From contig JADNRV010000257.1 of assembly GCA_015499995.1 (NCBI GenBank), positions 1 through 64,000 on the forward strand: a DNA stretch of 64,000 bases, in the 5' to 3' direction. Under the pieces are notes generated by a model, which ran no database searches, was not told the origin of the DNA, and worked only from the letters and a program-made list of their open reading frames with translations. Shown here piece by piece: positions 1 through 11,330 of the stretch. The stretch comes from Flammula alnicola. Lineage: Eukaryota > Basidiomycota > Agaricomycetes > Agaricales > Strophariaceae. Position 1 is the stretch's first letter. Each line of letters starts with the position of its first letter. The position numbers and the translations under genes were made by a program.

Positions 1-2165
1 TTGCCTGATAACCACCTATCCAAGCGTTGGCTTGCTCCGCTGCGGAAGAATTAAACCGCCAATTTCCGTCAGCTGTACGAAGCTCTTCCCAAATGTACGG
101 ATTGCAATAGAGACCACAATCGACGTCTGATTCTTTATGCTTGCATTTGAAATGAAAAACGTCGACGGGCAAGGCACAATCATCTAAATAAGAGCCTATC
201 TCGATACCCATCCGTTTCTCGTGGTTGAGCATTGCACAAATGCGGCAGTTATTGTCATGCCATAGCACACGAGGTAATGATTTCTTTGTAGGGAAGAGAC
301 GCATCCAAAATGTCTTGATTACTCAATTTTAGCGAGAGGTGTTGGTGAAGTAATTGAGAGCTTACCCGCACACCATTGGGCACTTCCGAGCCATAGAATG
401 TCGTGCGCCCAAGTATCACTCCACATGAGGCGACACACAGCTCCTCGTTGTGAGTTCGCCTTCTTCCGAATCTAGCACGGACAGTGGTATTCCCTGTTTC
501 AGGTTTGCCGTTACATATTCCATTGGCATCGATAAGTAGTTCTTCATCGACATGAGGCGCAGCAGTAGGATGATCATAAGAAGGAATTGCATCGCGAGGC
601 TGGGCTCTCGCACGGCGTAGCCTCTCTTTGAGCTTGAACATTGCCTTGTTCTGCAGCTCATTGTAGTCTTCGAGTTTTCGATGCTCAGGTAAGGAGCAAG
701 TCTTATGCTTGTCTTCAGCAGGTGCTGAGCAGGATATAACTGAACAAAGTTTATCTTGGGCCTATACAAGATTAGTACTTGAATATTTGAACAGCAGCAT
801 GATCACTGGTGCATACCTTGTGCAGTGGACAGTATCTATGCTTCACTGACTCCAATGGTACTGTGCAATCATGTTCTGCACAGCAAGGATGTCCGATGGT
901 AACACCGTCGGTCACGCAAGAACGAAGATATGCTATGAAAAGGAAGGTGAGTCATAATGCAATAGTACAGAGAAAAGAGTAGTACTTTTGGTGCCATCAG
1001 CTTCGACATTAATCGCGCAGCATAAATCGCATGCATGATTCCAATCATCACGGCCAGGGCCAGCAAGACGTCTCGTGCGTGCTGCCATTGCAGGCTGTAG
1101 TCGGTTCTCTTGGGAAGTCTTGTCATGAGAAAGTTCAAGTGTTTCCCCATCCCGTTCGTAGCAATCTTCGAGTAGCCAATAGAGGAACAACCCATCCCAG
1201 ACATTCTCAGCATCAAGAGCGAGGGTCTTTGTGTGTGCTACTGGCAAGAATGGTGCAATAGACTTCGAGGAGAGACCGTCATTGTAGATACGAGCACAGT
1301 TTGTTGCAGAAGTCCTATCAAATTTCGATAAGCAACATTCTATGATTAACATCCAATCGAGAGATTACCATGAAGTAAGCATCATTGACGTAAAGAGTTC
1401 ACATACGCGAGTCTCAAGGAATACATGTTCTGCTACATGCAAGAATTCGAAAGGACCTCGGTAGTATGTTCGAAGAGAAGCCTGAGAATGGATGTAATAG
1501 TTGTGGCGGTAGCGTGTGTGGCACTCTGTATATTTGTTATAAGCATCGAAGAGAAAGACCGAAAAATTAATAAACATACCGCGGCAATATGTCGAGGTTG
1601 AAAGTCCTGGTATAGCACCAAAGTCTTTCGTGAACACAGTAACAGGGAATGTGAGTGCTTCGACTAGTTGTCGATCAAGCTTGACGGAAGGTGCTCCAGG
1701 GACTTTCTGGGAGCACCTTGGATCAATGCATGTGCGCACCGGAGGCATGAAGTGATAAAAGGCTATAAATTGAGAACATAAATTGAATACCTCAAAGGAT
1801 CATACACAAAAAAGAATACCTATTCCGTTACTCTCCCCATAGTCTAAGAAAAGTTGAAGATATCTTGCGCCAAAAGGTTGAATGTCTGCAGGATTGAGAT
1901 CTTTCTCCCAAGCCACAAAGCGAAGGTCTCTCCACAGATGCTTCATGCCTTCATCATCAATAGCCAGGCATTTTGATAGGAAGGTATGAACACCTACAGG
2001 AAGATGGTCAATAGGTGCTGTCTCGCCTGGGGCCTGTGATAACTGGATGGTAGGCTTGAGCAACTGGACCAACTCTAAGAATGTAATGCAGCCCTGAATA
2101 TCGAGTATAGATGAAAGACTTGGGTTGACTGATAGCAAACTCAGAAGAGAGGTGAGGGACGACAT
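1..2165 (-). CDS. KDZ-associated CxC5/CxC6-type cysteine-cluster protein, copy 1 (partial, C-terminus beyond left edge)
   Basis: Multi-exon minus-strand gene. The first ATG is at 2165; a longer frame would need a GTG at 2174. Exons can be followed through introns near 1818-1770, 1580-1525, 1370-1312, 993-930 and 824-770, plus one near 366-310. Visible features are an N-terminal helical region, a C..C pair near 1720-1735, the block ending in ATNCARIYN near 1300, a VTIGHPCC motif near 900 and C/H-rich pairs to about 690. A C-terminal block at 1-260 has DNNC, DVFHFKCKH and an NSSAAEQANAWLGGYQ segment. The order matches the gene at 5014-7265, with clear but far from identical sequence. These blocks resemble the CxC5 and CxC6 clusters described with Kyakuja-Dileera-Zisupton transposases. 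The NSS.AEQ.N.WLGGYQ block could be the glutamate end of a DDE-type nuclease (inference). No premature stop was seen in the spliced frame. Confidence 0.72.
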
Positions 2166-2196
2166 TAGATCCACTGAAACAGCTCTACCGAATGCT

Positions 2197-2203
2197 TTTT
2201 ATA
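2197..2203 (-). promoter_or_regulatory. TATA box of the copy-1 CxC5/CxC6 gene
   Basis: On the minus strand this reads TATAAAA. It lies only about 32 nt upstream of the ATG at 2165, so a start about 30 nt downstream would give an almost leaderless mRNA. Confidence 0.5.
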
Positions 2204-2209
2204 TGCACT

Positions 2210-2860
2210 TTTTCACAATTGTACCATTGAACAATTGTTGAAGACAATAACCAATAACTTAGCATCGAGACATACAAAATTCCTCTTACAAAAAGATGGT
2301 ATCGAAGGGGTACTAGCTAGTACAGACAATAACTCAATAAAATGTACCGCTATACATTCACAGTGCTGGACGACACTTTAGGCGCCCGCTGCCATTGGCC
2401 ACGCGACGTAAACGAGCGCGCGTGACAGACGCGTCTGATGATAATTTGATATGACATAATTACGCATAAGTATATTAAATAAATAAATGTGTGATATATA
2501 ATATATAATTCCTATTAAATATGTGCTGGGGGTCAATCGTGGGGAAGTCATGACTAAGCGTTTGCCGAACGGTTCGCGAACGGGTTCGCGAACTTTGCTC
2601 CTAGTGGCTGTGGACGAGATGCCCTCGGAAATTTCCAAAAAATCTGGGATTCGGGAATTCCGGCAGTCTGGCAATCCGCCGGACAGCTTGGTCAGCTCAG
2701 AAATTTTCCCACCCGCTGTCCGTTGACCACAGCGCGCACGCTTGCTTGACTCTTGAGCTCACTGTACGCTCGCCTCGTCAGAACCCCAGCGCACGATGGC
2801 TGCAATGTCTCAGATTACTCAGTGCGTCATTTCCCCAACGTTTTGCTACCTCGTGAGCGA
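2210..2860. other. Intergenic stretch with a dispersed GGGAATTCCGG/CCGCC motif
   Basis: No convincing gene was seen. The stretch is AT-rich to about 2520. From 2550 it holds short GGTTCGCGAAC-type inverted repeats, and at 2629-2695 a motif built of ATCTGGGATTCGGGAATTCC followed by CCGCCGGAC. Relatives of this motif occur near 15.1, 15.8, 16.5 and 17.7 kb. Open frames here are short and have no recognisable content. Confidence 0.4.
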
Positions 2861-2867
2861 TTCCGAC

Positions 2868-2945
2868 TTGATAAATAGGGCAGTCATTCTCTCCCTCCCT
2901 CATTCTCCTTCGCCTCCCTTCGTCTTCGCAGCTCCTTTAGCTGTC
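2868..2945 (+). promoter_or_regulatory. TATA-like and pyrimidine-rich core promoter
   Basis: A GATAAATAG sequence at about 2868-2877 is followed by a long CT-rich run (CTCTCCCTCCCTC and onwards), a common basidiomycete transcription-start context. It lies upstream of the plus-strand gene at 3138. Confidence 0.35.
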
Positions 2946-3137
2946 TGTAAACCAGTAGCGTAAGTTTCTATGATTTGTATTTTGTGAGTTCTCATCTCTT
3001 TATCTTCCTTCCTTCCCTCGCTGACGAAACTTTGTAGTATTTCAACGTTCACCTACCTCAATGGATCCGGCTTTCCCTCGTCGTCTCTTCTTCTCCAACA
3101 GGAAATCTTGTTTATACCCTCTATAACCTCTTCTCGT

Positions 3138-4852
3138 ATGTCTCAAACCCCAGAGAATACTCCCGCTGGCTCTGGAAGTGGCCTTGGTGGCTACAATTGC
3201 TCAAATTGTGGTCGGTCCGTCGCATTCAAGGCTTGTCAAAGTAACGCCAATGGGAATCGGGGGCGACTTGTCGCAACGGTGCGTACTTGAGATATGAAAT
3301 GTTTGCATATACTCCCTTTTATCCCAGTGCCACCTTACCAATGCTCAAGGCGAGCAATGCAAGTTCATACGCTTTGCTCCTGGCGGCAGCAAGTCTCCAA
3401 GCGCGTCGCCCCCTTCCATGTCCACTCCCGCCTTTCCACCTACTCCCCTAGCCCTCCCGACTGGCCCTGTCCCTTCAAGGTGCCCTATACAGGGCTGTGG
3501 GCAGACACGGATCGCAGAAGACTGCCCACGACGGATCTGCCGCAAACACTGTGTCGACCAAGGTGGCTGCACGTCGAAAAAGCACAAAGCTACCAACTCT
3601 AGTCAACGCCCTCCATCTATACCACCTCCTCAGCATGCCGCTCCCCCTCTCTCCTCTACCGCTGCCCTACCACCTGCCGTTTCCGTTGCATTACCTGCTG
3701 AGCCGAGAGGTCTCCAGGCAACATCTTATCGCAACAACGACCCCCCCTTCTGAACCGCTAGACGGGCGACCCCACCCACGGTTCGCTTCGCACCTCACCC
3801 CGATCTACACCGAATCTCTTACTCGAGAGTACGAACTGCAGCAAACAAATGCCAGGCTCGACGCTGAGCGGATTGCGAGCGCAAAGCAAGCAGCCCAGAA
3901 GGTTACCGTTTACGCATGGAAACCGGATGCCGACGAGCCTGAAATCCGGTCCATTCAGCAGGGTTTTACCTGGCCGTACTTCAAGCTCTCCCCTGCAATG
4001 CTTGCCTTCGTCGACCTTGGGCGCACAGGCGAGTTGGGTGCTTTACAGATGTACGACGACGTGGATCTTGAGGCCTGGCTGACGGTTGACGTTGGACATG
4101 TTGTGGTGGTTCACGAGGGGCAGCGAGTCTTCCTCAGGGATCGTTCGGTGAAGAACTGCCCTGGGTTTGACAAGCATTTAAAGGAGATTCACCATCCCCA
4201 CCTGCGCACTGGTCTCCGTCAAGAGCGCGCCTTTGTTCGTGAGGCGCACAAGGCTGCCGCTTCTTCCCAAAAGCGCAAGGCAATGTCTCCTCCTGACTCA
4301 TTCTCGCCACCTGTCAAACGTGAGCGCTCATCGTCGACCCCACTTTACAATTACCCTACCCCTCAATCGCCGTCGACACCCTGCTCCACACCTGCTCCTT
4401 CATTACACACACTACCTCCCTCAGTCGCTCTTGCGTCGTCGAGTGGACCTACGGCTGGCAGCTCTATTAACAACCCCATTGAGTTGGGTGACGTTGACGA
4501 TAGTGATTCGACCAAAACTTGGCCCCGTGATTACTACACGTCGGACATCGCTGCTTGTTTTCGGGACAGCAAGACATCAGTTCGTGGACCTCACAAACGC
4601 ACCGCCGCTGTTGTCTTTAATGACCACTTCCCCCATCTCACCTACCGCCACTCTACTTTCTACGAGAACAAGGCCATTTGGCGTGACGCACCGCAGAACC
4701 TCAAGGATCGCTTTCGCGTTATCGGGAAGAACAAGAGAGGTCTTTGGTCAGTGTTTACCTGTGCTGTCAGGGAAGCCGAGAAAGCCCAAGCAACTGTGAC
4801 CGCCGCCGCCGCCGCCGCCGCCAATGTCCTTGAGCTCACTGATTCCGATTAA
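3138..4852 (+). CDS. Cysteine-containing basidiomycete protein of unknown function (frame discontinuity near 3750)
   Basis: Starts at the ATG at 3138 with a C..C pair (NCSNC). A 49-nt intron at 3279-3327 (GTGCGT..CCCAG) joins in phase to an exon with a cysteine cluster (CPIQGCGQ, RRICRKHCVDQGGC) and a proline-rich linker. That frame ends at a TGA at 3751, while the rest of the protein continues one frame over. The rest has a globular block (YAWKPDADEPE.., then MYDDVDLEAWL), a basic segment (KRKAMSPP, KRERSS), a second block starting TWPRDYYTSDIAACF, and an alanine-rich tail ending at TAA 4852. The frames can be joined by a weak GT..AG intron at 3710-3761 or by losing one base in the C7 run at 3741-3747. 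The family looks repeated in Agaricomycetes, but I cannot assign a function. A short zinc-binding role for the N-terminal cluster is inference. Confidence 0.65.
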
Positions 4853-5013
4853 TTTTTCTTTCGAGTCTATTCCTCTGTAGCCTGTATATAGATTTGTAGC
4901 AAAATTCCGAGCATTGCATAGTAAATACATAAGATGCATAGTAGTAAAGTATCATATCATACAATGTAGCCTATTCTTTCGAATGAAATACAATCCAAAT
5001 GTCGCTATGTATA

Positions 5014-7265
5014 TCAAACTGAAAATCCTGCTGGAAGTGGCCACATCTTCGGGTCACAATTCTCCTTCGCAAGCTTCTCTTTCGTCATAATATTGCGGCG
5101 GCGGATCATCTCATCTAAGAAAAAGTTATAGCGATGGGCAGACATCTCCCGGCAAATGGCCTGATATCCTCCGAGCCATGCATTGGTCTGTTCGGCAATG
5201 GAGGAATTGACATACCATGGCTTCCCGTCCTCTCCCAGCAGCTCTGGATATTTAGATGGATCACAGTTCTCCCGACAGAATCGATCCTCTTCACTGTGCT
5301 TACATTTGAAGTGGAACACGTCCACTGTAAGTCCGACATTTTGGAAGACAGGGTCGTTTTTGACGATCTTCGAAATGGAGCAATTGTTGTCGAAAAAAAT
5401 ATGGTCGGGCATGGTGCTTGGGAGGCGGTAAGTCCGTTTTATCATTTCCTAGGAATGTTGTAAGTGTCTCTGATAATCGTAGACTGTCAAGATCAACTTA
5501 CAATGACACTGTATTGCGCTTCTGCATAAAAGAAGGTTTCACGAGCAATGATCATTCCGCAAGGTGCTACAAATAATTGTTCATTATGAGTTCGTTGTCG
5601 GCCAAACTGTGCACGGATTCTTGGTTTCCTGGCTGTGGCTTCAGAATTAGCAGTGACTGGTATCGGCTGGCCATCATTTGAGGGTTCAAATTTTTGTTCC
5701 TCATCGTCCTCGACAATTTCGTTGATGCTTGTGACCTCATTTCCAACAGAATCATCAGGGTGGGCAAGGTGGACGCGTTCATACCGCTCCTTAAGCTGGA
5801 ATCGGGCCTGACCACGAGCATTGTGGACCCCCTCAATAGCTTGGTGTTCCCGAACAACACAGCGCCGCTTCCCTGGGATGACTGGATTGGCGCAGCCGAT
5901 GATTGCGCATGTGCTGGTCAGGTTTAGGTGATCAGGACAGAACCTATTGTATAAATCAATTTTTGACCATTATTAAATGACATAAACAACTATTATCGTC
6001 GACGGTTCGACAACCGACAGTTAAACACTGACCTATGTCGGTTATTCTCCAGCGGAACTTTGCAGTTTGGAACACCACAACAGGGATGGCCGACTGTGAC
6101 CCCATCAATCACAACAACAGAAATCTTGCGTGGAGGATCTTTGTCTTCATGAATAATTTGGCACAATTAACTAAAGTAGGAAACACACCTTTGTACGTCC
6201 TGGTACATTTTTGCAGTGGTGGAAGAGTTCTGGTTGACTGCAGAGTCGGAAGCGCTTGTTTCGGAGGCGGACAGGTTCGGTAAAGCGATCCCTAGCTGCG
6301 CCACCATGAGGAACAACAAGAGTTTGATTCTGCGAGAGGCAGTCTTCAAGGAGACATAAAATGGTAAAACCATCAAAGACATGCTCAGATGTGAGAGAGA
6401 GGTTGAATTGCCAGGCTGGCAGGTCATCGTTGGCGATGGAGATGCTAAACATCCTTGCGCAGTTGGTAGCCGAGGTCCAAGCAAGGAGCATCATTGATAT
6501 CCAAAGGTTAATGAGCTTGCGTTCGACGAATTGGTGCTCGCCGACCTGGATAATGTCCGGAAGGGTGTCGTGATATATGCGTTGTCCTTTGAAGACCCTA
6601 AAATTGTGATGATAATTGACATCGCATTCTGTAGTAGTCAATATTATATAGTTAGTTAAAAGTAAATCATATCCTTCGGAAATGATGAAGGAACATACGT
6701 TCACATTTCAGGTGAAGAGAATGGACTGGATAGGCACCTCCGACAGTAAAAAAGGCAGCGTTGCGTACTTCACATTTCTTAAGCATCATCCGCTGGAAAC
6801 GCGGGCAGCTTGTGTTCATGCAGTAGTGGGATGGTGGAGATATTTTTTGGTATGCTAGATAAATCATACCGCAGTGTGAGTGTAATTTGAAGCAGTGAAT
6901 ACGCGACAAAATATCATACCGATTCCTCGGATGTGGCCAAATGTCTTGTAAGCAGCATAGAAGCCGGGATCTGACGACGTGAACTGAAGTTTGGTGTTCC
7001 ATGCAATGTCTGCAAGTGCTGACCAAAATTCGCGGATACACGGTACAGGCATTTCACAAGCCCCAGAGAGAAATAACTCGATAGCGGGAGAGAGGATTGG
7101 GAGCTCTGCGAGAGTATACGAAGAAGGTTGGACAAGCAAAATGTCATCCTTGAGACGGGACGAATAGGCGATGAATTTAAGAATTTGGTTAAACGTTATA
7201 GTCAAGGGTTTTTTGTTTGTTGCATAGCGGTCAAGTAGGGAGACAATTCGGTGAAGCTCGCTCAT
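5014..7265 (-). CDS. KDZ-associated CxC5/CxC6-type cysteine-cluster protein, copy 2 (appears intact)
   Basis: ATG at 7265, stop at 5014. Introns are readable near 6909-6870 (GTATGA..TCTAG), 6703-6630, 6188-6145, 6032-5945 and 5498-5446, and all splice in frame. In order, the product has an N-terminal helical region, a CxxC-type block (MNTSCPRFQ, LHLKC), and a core with DIIQVGEHQFVERK followed by TSATNCARMF. Next come SEHVFDGFTILCLLEDC, VTVGHPCCGVPNC, a second cluster (CAIIGCANPV, RRCVVREHQ), an acidic linker, and a C-terminal domain with FFDNNC, DVFHFKCKH, CRENCDP and a VNSSIAEQTNAWLGGYQAI block. The domain order equals that of the gene at 1-2165. The clusters resemble CxC5/CxC6, known as partners of KDZ transposases. 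Whether the C-terminal block is a nuclease or a DNA-binding partner is not settled by sequence reading. Confidence 0.75.
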
Positions 7266-7309
7266 CCTGGGCAGTTGTAGCTATCGAAAAGCTCAAGTTT
7301 GCAAGCGTC

Positions 7310-7316
7310 TTATATA
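7310..7316 (-). promoter_or_regulatory. TATA box of the copy-2 CxC5/CxC6 gene
   Basis: Minus strand reads TATATAA. It sits about 45 nt upstream of the ATG at 7265, again implying a very short leader. Confidence 0.5.
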
Positions 7317-7822
7317 GGCCCTCGAGTGCCCTTTCAATTAAATCTATGAAACTGAAATCCAAACTGCGTGACCTGGCCGCAGCTGCTGCCACTGGCAGCC
7401 CCAAAGCTTATACTAGTATTTTCATGAAAGGCTAATGCATATGGTGGTGCACTGGCATACGAACAGTGGCACCCACGAACGTCTGGCTTGCCAGTCATTG
7501 CTTGCATGCTCCGGTCATATTCAATCTCTCCTTAGCTCAGGTGATTCATATCGATTGAAGCTAAACTTACAGGTCTGCATTTCTATCTACGCTACAGAAT
7601 GCGCATACAAGACATTCTCTACCATATATAACTGTAGAATGAGGCCAAACCCCTATGGACACGATAGGAGAGGAGAAGGAAAGTAGACATCGAGACCCCA
7701 TCAAAGGAACAGCCAGGAGTACCACCTGTGCAACGTTCGCGCTCAGTTTACGTCGCGTTTTCGACGCGTTTTCGACGCGCTCACACGTGATTTATATGTT
7801 TGGCGCCCTGCTTTGTACTAAC

Positions 7823-7885
7823 ACACCACCACCACCACCACTTACCACTACCATCGTTACCACCACTACCGCCATTTATCGGCGA
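7823..7885. repeat. Imperfect (CAC)n/(ACC)n microsatellite
   Basis: A pure CAC run at about 7823-7842 continues as an imperfect CCA/CTA/CCG triplet tract. It lies in the 5' flank of the gene at 7996. The rest of 7320-7995 shows no gene. Confidence 0.6.
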
Positions 7886-7898
7886 GGCTCTCGTGGTG

Positions 7899-7907
7899 AG
7901 ATATAAG
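7899..7907 (+). promoter_or_regulatory. TATA box upstream of the 7996 gene
   Basis: GAGATATAAGC lies about 90 nt before the ATG at 7996. CA-rich sequence 25-40 nt downstream is a plausible transcription start. Confidence 0.4.
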
Positions 7908-7995
7908 CACCACTCAACACCAACTCAACCACATCTTCGGCGAAAACCCCATTTCGTACTTCGTCGACCCCCCATCTTGCCCATCAGTATTCGCC

Positions 7996-8688
7996 ATGCT
8001 CGACGCTCCTACCATTCCTCCGTCTGCACGCGCAGAGTCAATACCGGTGCCGCCGACTGCCCCTCCTCAGGGTCGCCAGTTTCCTGACCCTTCAGACCGC
8101 GGTGCTTGTGCTCGTTTCAGACTGCGCCAGAAAACACGGCAGACATCATCCTCTCAGCGCTCATCTTCATCGGATGCTGCTATCGCCACTCTTGAGGATG
8201 CAACTCTAGACCTCTATCGTCAGGTCAATAACCTCACGGAGACCGTTCTCCAGCAGGCTGTATATTTCCGAGAGGAACTCTCAGCGTGCATGGGTATGGT
8301 TCGCAATGTCTCGGATGCGGTGGCCTCAGCTGCGATGACGTCAGTTGCGATGGCCCGTGCGACACCTTCTCAGCCCGTTTTCAGTAGCCCAGCTGAAGAA
8401 CTCTCTCAATCCTGCGAGGATGTCCCTTCTTCAAGTCATGCGCCCAGCAACGTCCCTGCTGTGCCCACCACTCCAGAGAGCAATATGTCTCCGAGTGTCC
8501 CAATCCCAGTCGACAACCCTTCACCTACCTTACCATCCTCACTCCCTGCGCCGGTCCGACCAGAGAATAAGGCCACGTCGTCCGTGTCCTCAACTTTACC
8601 TCGACTTCGGGGCTTTTTCAACAAGCCAACGCAGAAAGCACGTCAACATGGCAGTTTAGTAGGTTTTTCAAGCACACAACCGGGTTGA
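7996..8688 (+). CDS. Small Ser/Pro-rich protein with a central coiled coil, unknown function
   Basis: Single-exon frame of 230 codons with its own ATG and an upstream TATA box. The N-terminal 55 residues are Pro/Ser/Arg-rich and include RFRLRQKTRQ. Residues about 60-120 (ATLEDATLDLYRQVNNLTET and onwards) form a heptad-like helix. The C-terminal half is a low-complexity Ser/Pro/Val tail. There is no signal peptide, membrane segment or recognisable catalytic motif. Its size and position near elements would suit a small Gag-like or structural protein of an element, but nothing supports that directly. The low-complexity tail means the frame could be partly fortuitous. Confidence 0.4.
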   Translation: MLDAPTIPPSARAESIPVPPTAPPQGRQFPDPSDRGACARFRLRQKTRQTSSSQRSSSSDAAIATLEDATLDLYRQVNNLTETVLQQAVYFREELSACMGMVRNVSDAVASAAMTSVAMARATPSQPVFSSPAEELSQSCEDVPSSSHAPSNVPAVPTTPESNMSPSVPIPVDNPSPTLPSSLPAPVRPENKATSSVSSTLPRLRGFFNKPTQKARQHGSLVGFSSTQPG

Positions 8689-8900
8689 TCTCGCAAGGCA
8701 AATGCAAGGTACATATATGCATGGCAGCTGTGTTCCATGGTTTTACTTCTTTTCTTTTTCCTTCGATTCTTTGAGTCATTTTCGTGCTACTGCGCCACCG
8801 GTGGTTGATCTGAGATTCCTGGAGATTCTCTCATGGATCTTTGGTCTTGAGTGGAGTGCTAGTCCGGCTAACGTCCCACTCACAGGTAAAAATCTGGGAT

Positions 8901-9567
8901 TTGGAAACACCGGCGTCGTTCACCGGCGGTGTAGACGGCGGCAACTCCCGAAGATGACCCAAGCCTTCCCTAAGCCTTGTCGGCAGATCGGCAGATGTCC
9001 AATTTGGCGTCGCCTGGTTCCGCCAGCCGCCCGCCTCGCCCTGCCTGCGCAGCGGACGTTCAGCGGGCGCTTTAATCGTTCTCGCCATGTAGAAAAGTTG
9101 CCTCTCCAGTAGTAATGTAGCTTCAGTGCCATTTTTGGTATTTTTCCTAAACTTTAAGAGCATAAGCCGTGATACTACCCAAGCTGCAACCCACCCACCC
9201 ATTGCTTGGGCCTTCAAATGTCCAGCGCACTTCTTAAACTTCCCCGCCATGTCAAAAAACTACCTTGCTATGTTATTAATGTAATGCTACCACCAAAAAG
9301 CGAAGCATCTGTGGCGACAGAAGCTGTCATAAATCACAATTGAGATTGTGTTTTCCAGTTCCATTTGAAATAAAATAAATATGCCAATTACTAAAATAGT
9401 TGTGTAATATGAATCTTTTGGCTGTAGTACTTCCATGTCTGCTCTATGAGGCTTTAATATCCACTGGTCATCGTTTGCAACGGCGAGCTCATACATCCTG
9501 GCGGGGACACGTGCCGCGGTGTTTGCCGCCGGTGTTTGATGGCGTCGATCACCGCCGGTGTTTCCAA
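8901..9567. mobile_element. MITE-like element with 15-bp terminal inverted repeats
   Basis: TTGGAAACACCGGCG at 8901-8915 is matched perfectly in inverted orientation at 9553-9567. Just inside, further GCCGGTG/CACCGGC words form imperfect subterminal inverted repeats. The 667-bp interior has no convincing gene. I could not identify a clear target-site duplication: the flanks read GGAT and TATA. Confidence 0.5.
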
Positions 9568-9599
9568 TATACGGATGCCCTCACTCACAGTAGTGTTCA

Positions 9600-9692
9600 C
9601 TATCTCGATGAGCTGACGAGGTACTAGTAGATTGCTATTACCTGAGTTACTTATGTAATGTAGTCAGCCAATTTGATTCTCAATTCTCAATT
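9600..9692 (+). repeat. 93-bp dispersed repeat, copy inverted relative to 17078-17167
   Basis: Runs from CGATGAGCTGACGAGG to TCTCAATTCTCAATT and includes TTACCTGAGTTACTTATG. The same order occurs on the opposite strand at 17078-17167 with roughly 80-85 percent identity by eye. The rest of 9568-10015 holds no gene. Confidence 0.6.
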
Positions 9693-10015
9693 GTTTGCCA
9701 AAGGCGTGATTGTGAAAACTCCCGGTCTTTGAGGGTTCACTTTTCGTGACACATGGACAATCAAAGGTAGACCAAGAGTGGCCACGGTAGATAGCATTAT
9801 GAGATGTGCGAATATGTATTACTAACGAGGTATAGAATAGCGAGTGGGTGAAAGCACGAAGTGCTCTCCGCCCGGAGAGAGTGAAACCTTCTTGCTTGTC
9901 CGAGATGAAACTCGCGACACCCACATGGCGAAGGAGTCTATGACGCGGCGAGTAAGTCTCGGTACCCCACTTTTAGGAATGGACTGCGCAGCTAGCTTAC
10001 CTAGTTGTTCAGGCT

Positions 10016-11330
10016 TCAGCGCACTGGTGGCATTGTATATCGTATAAAGGCTTCATGTATTGCCGGTACAGCTTGAATGTATGGCGCCATGATGAGGGCA
10101 TGCTTTCGTAGGTATACCAGGAAGGCATCACTGGCCCATCTTCCTTTCGCTTTCATCACGTCGAAGGGCATCCCACGAAGGAGGTATTCCAAAGTGGAGC
10201 CAATGCGAATGCCATGGCCTTGTAGCGGGTCCAAGCCTGCTGTCCGTGCAGCTTTGGCCAGCCGTTCCACGAATTTGGACTTAGTTAGAGGGCGACGGCT
10301 GGACTTGTATCGGTAGGCAAAAAGATGCTGGTTCTCGGGTGGATCATTGATTCTGAGATGATTTCGGAGGGCTTCCTCCGGATCTGTCAGGTCATTCTGC
10401 TTTGCCCAGAAAACGTCTTCGCCTTCTGCAGAGTTTTTGGTCTTGGGCACATGCAAAGTCGTGACTTTCAGGCCGTTGCGATCGTGGTCGAAAGTCAGAT
10501 GTTTCCGCGTGACCGACTTCTCAGAGTCGAAGCCTTCTAATCTCCGCACTGCAAATTCGCCGACACGAGCAGAGGCGTAGAAACATGTTGTCAGACAGGC
10601 GAAGACTGCTGCATCCAAGGGGTCGTTGAGGTCGAGGTGACGCCGCAAGGCTATCATGAAGTCTGGTGTGTATGGACGCCGTGGTTTTCTTTTGGAGGTA
10701 GTAGGCGTAAGCTTCTCCGCTGCACGCAGCATCGCATCCATCTCCGCTTTTTCGAGTCGCCAGGGTATCCCATGTAGTACGTGCCACGCACGAACACCAT
10801 AGAAGTAATTCGAGATGGTCTTTCCTGCATAGGAGGCTGCCAAACTTGAAACGAACGCAGAAAGCAGCAGCTGGCTCGCTGGGGCTCTTTTGTGCTCCGG
10901 AACTTGTTTCGCGTCGCAGAAGACGTGGTATACAAGAAGACCTGAGCCATACGTCTCGCGTGTGTCCTCTTCCCATGCGTGGTTCAATACATCGGTTATG
11001 CGTTCGCGGTCTTCATCGGAGAAAGGGATGTGGTCAGTGGACGCCGTGGAGGGATCGGAGGTGCAGTTATGCAATCGAGAGGCTGTGGGCAGCCAGAGGC
11101 GCAGACGATCTCTGGCAAGGCAATGCGGACGGAGTGAGGATGGGCTTAGCATCAGATTTTGCGGGTATGGGCCTGGCCGCCTTCTGCTCCTGATTACAGT
11201 GGGTAGTGCTGCATAACGCGCCTTGCCTGGTATGCAGCTGAATGATGACGTGGGTCTTTCAGCGTCGGTAGTGGTCATACTTCTGGCCGAGCGACGGTGC
11301 AAGACTGCCTTTGAGGCATCCAGAAGCACT
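10016..11330 (-). CDS. Tyrosine recombinase (phage-integrase fold) of Ngaro-type element 1
   Basis: The frame ends at 10016. The core-binding part begins about 11110. Catalytic-type residues are visible: arginine in ASARVGEF near 10560, an H..R pair in QGHGIRIGS near 10215, and a tyrosine in the FLVYLRKHA segment near 10125, which is the R..HxxR..Y set of the family. The reaction would join the circular cDNA to the genome. The frame is +1 relative to the RT ORF and is open upstream to 13396, across the whole RT region. It has no obvious start of its own, so expression could be by +1 frameshift, splicing or internal initiation. Upstream of about 11200 the frame is Ser/Thr/Pro-rich with no homology I recognise. 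Confidence 0.82.

Noticed and set aside
8831..9250. Minus-strand 139-codon ORF
   Set aside because: Covers the left part of the MITE-like element and its flank, without coding features.
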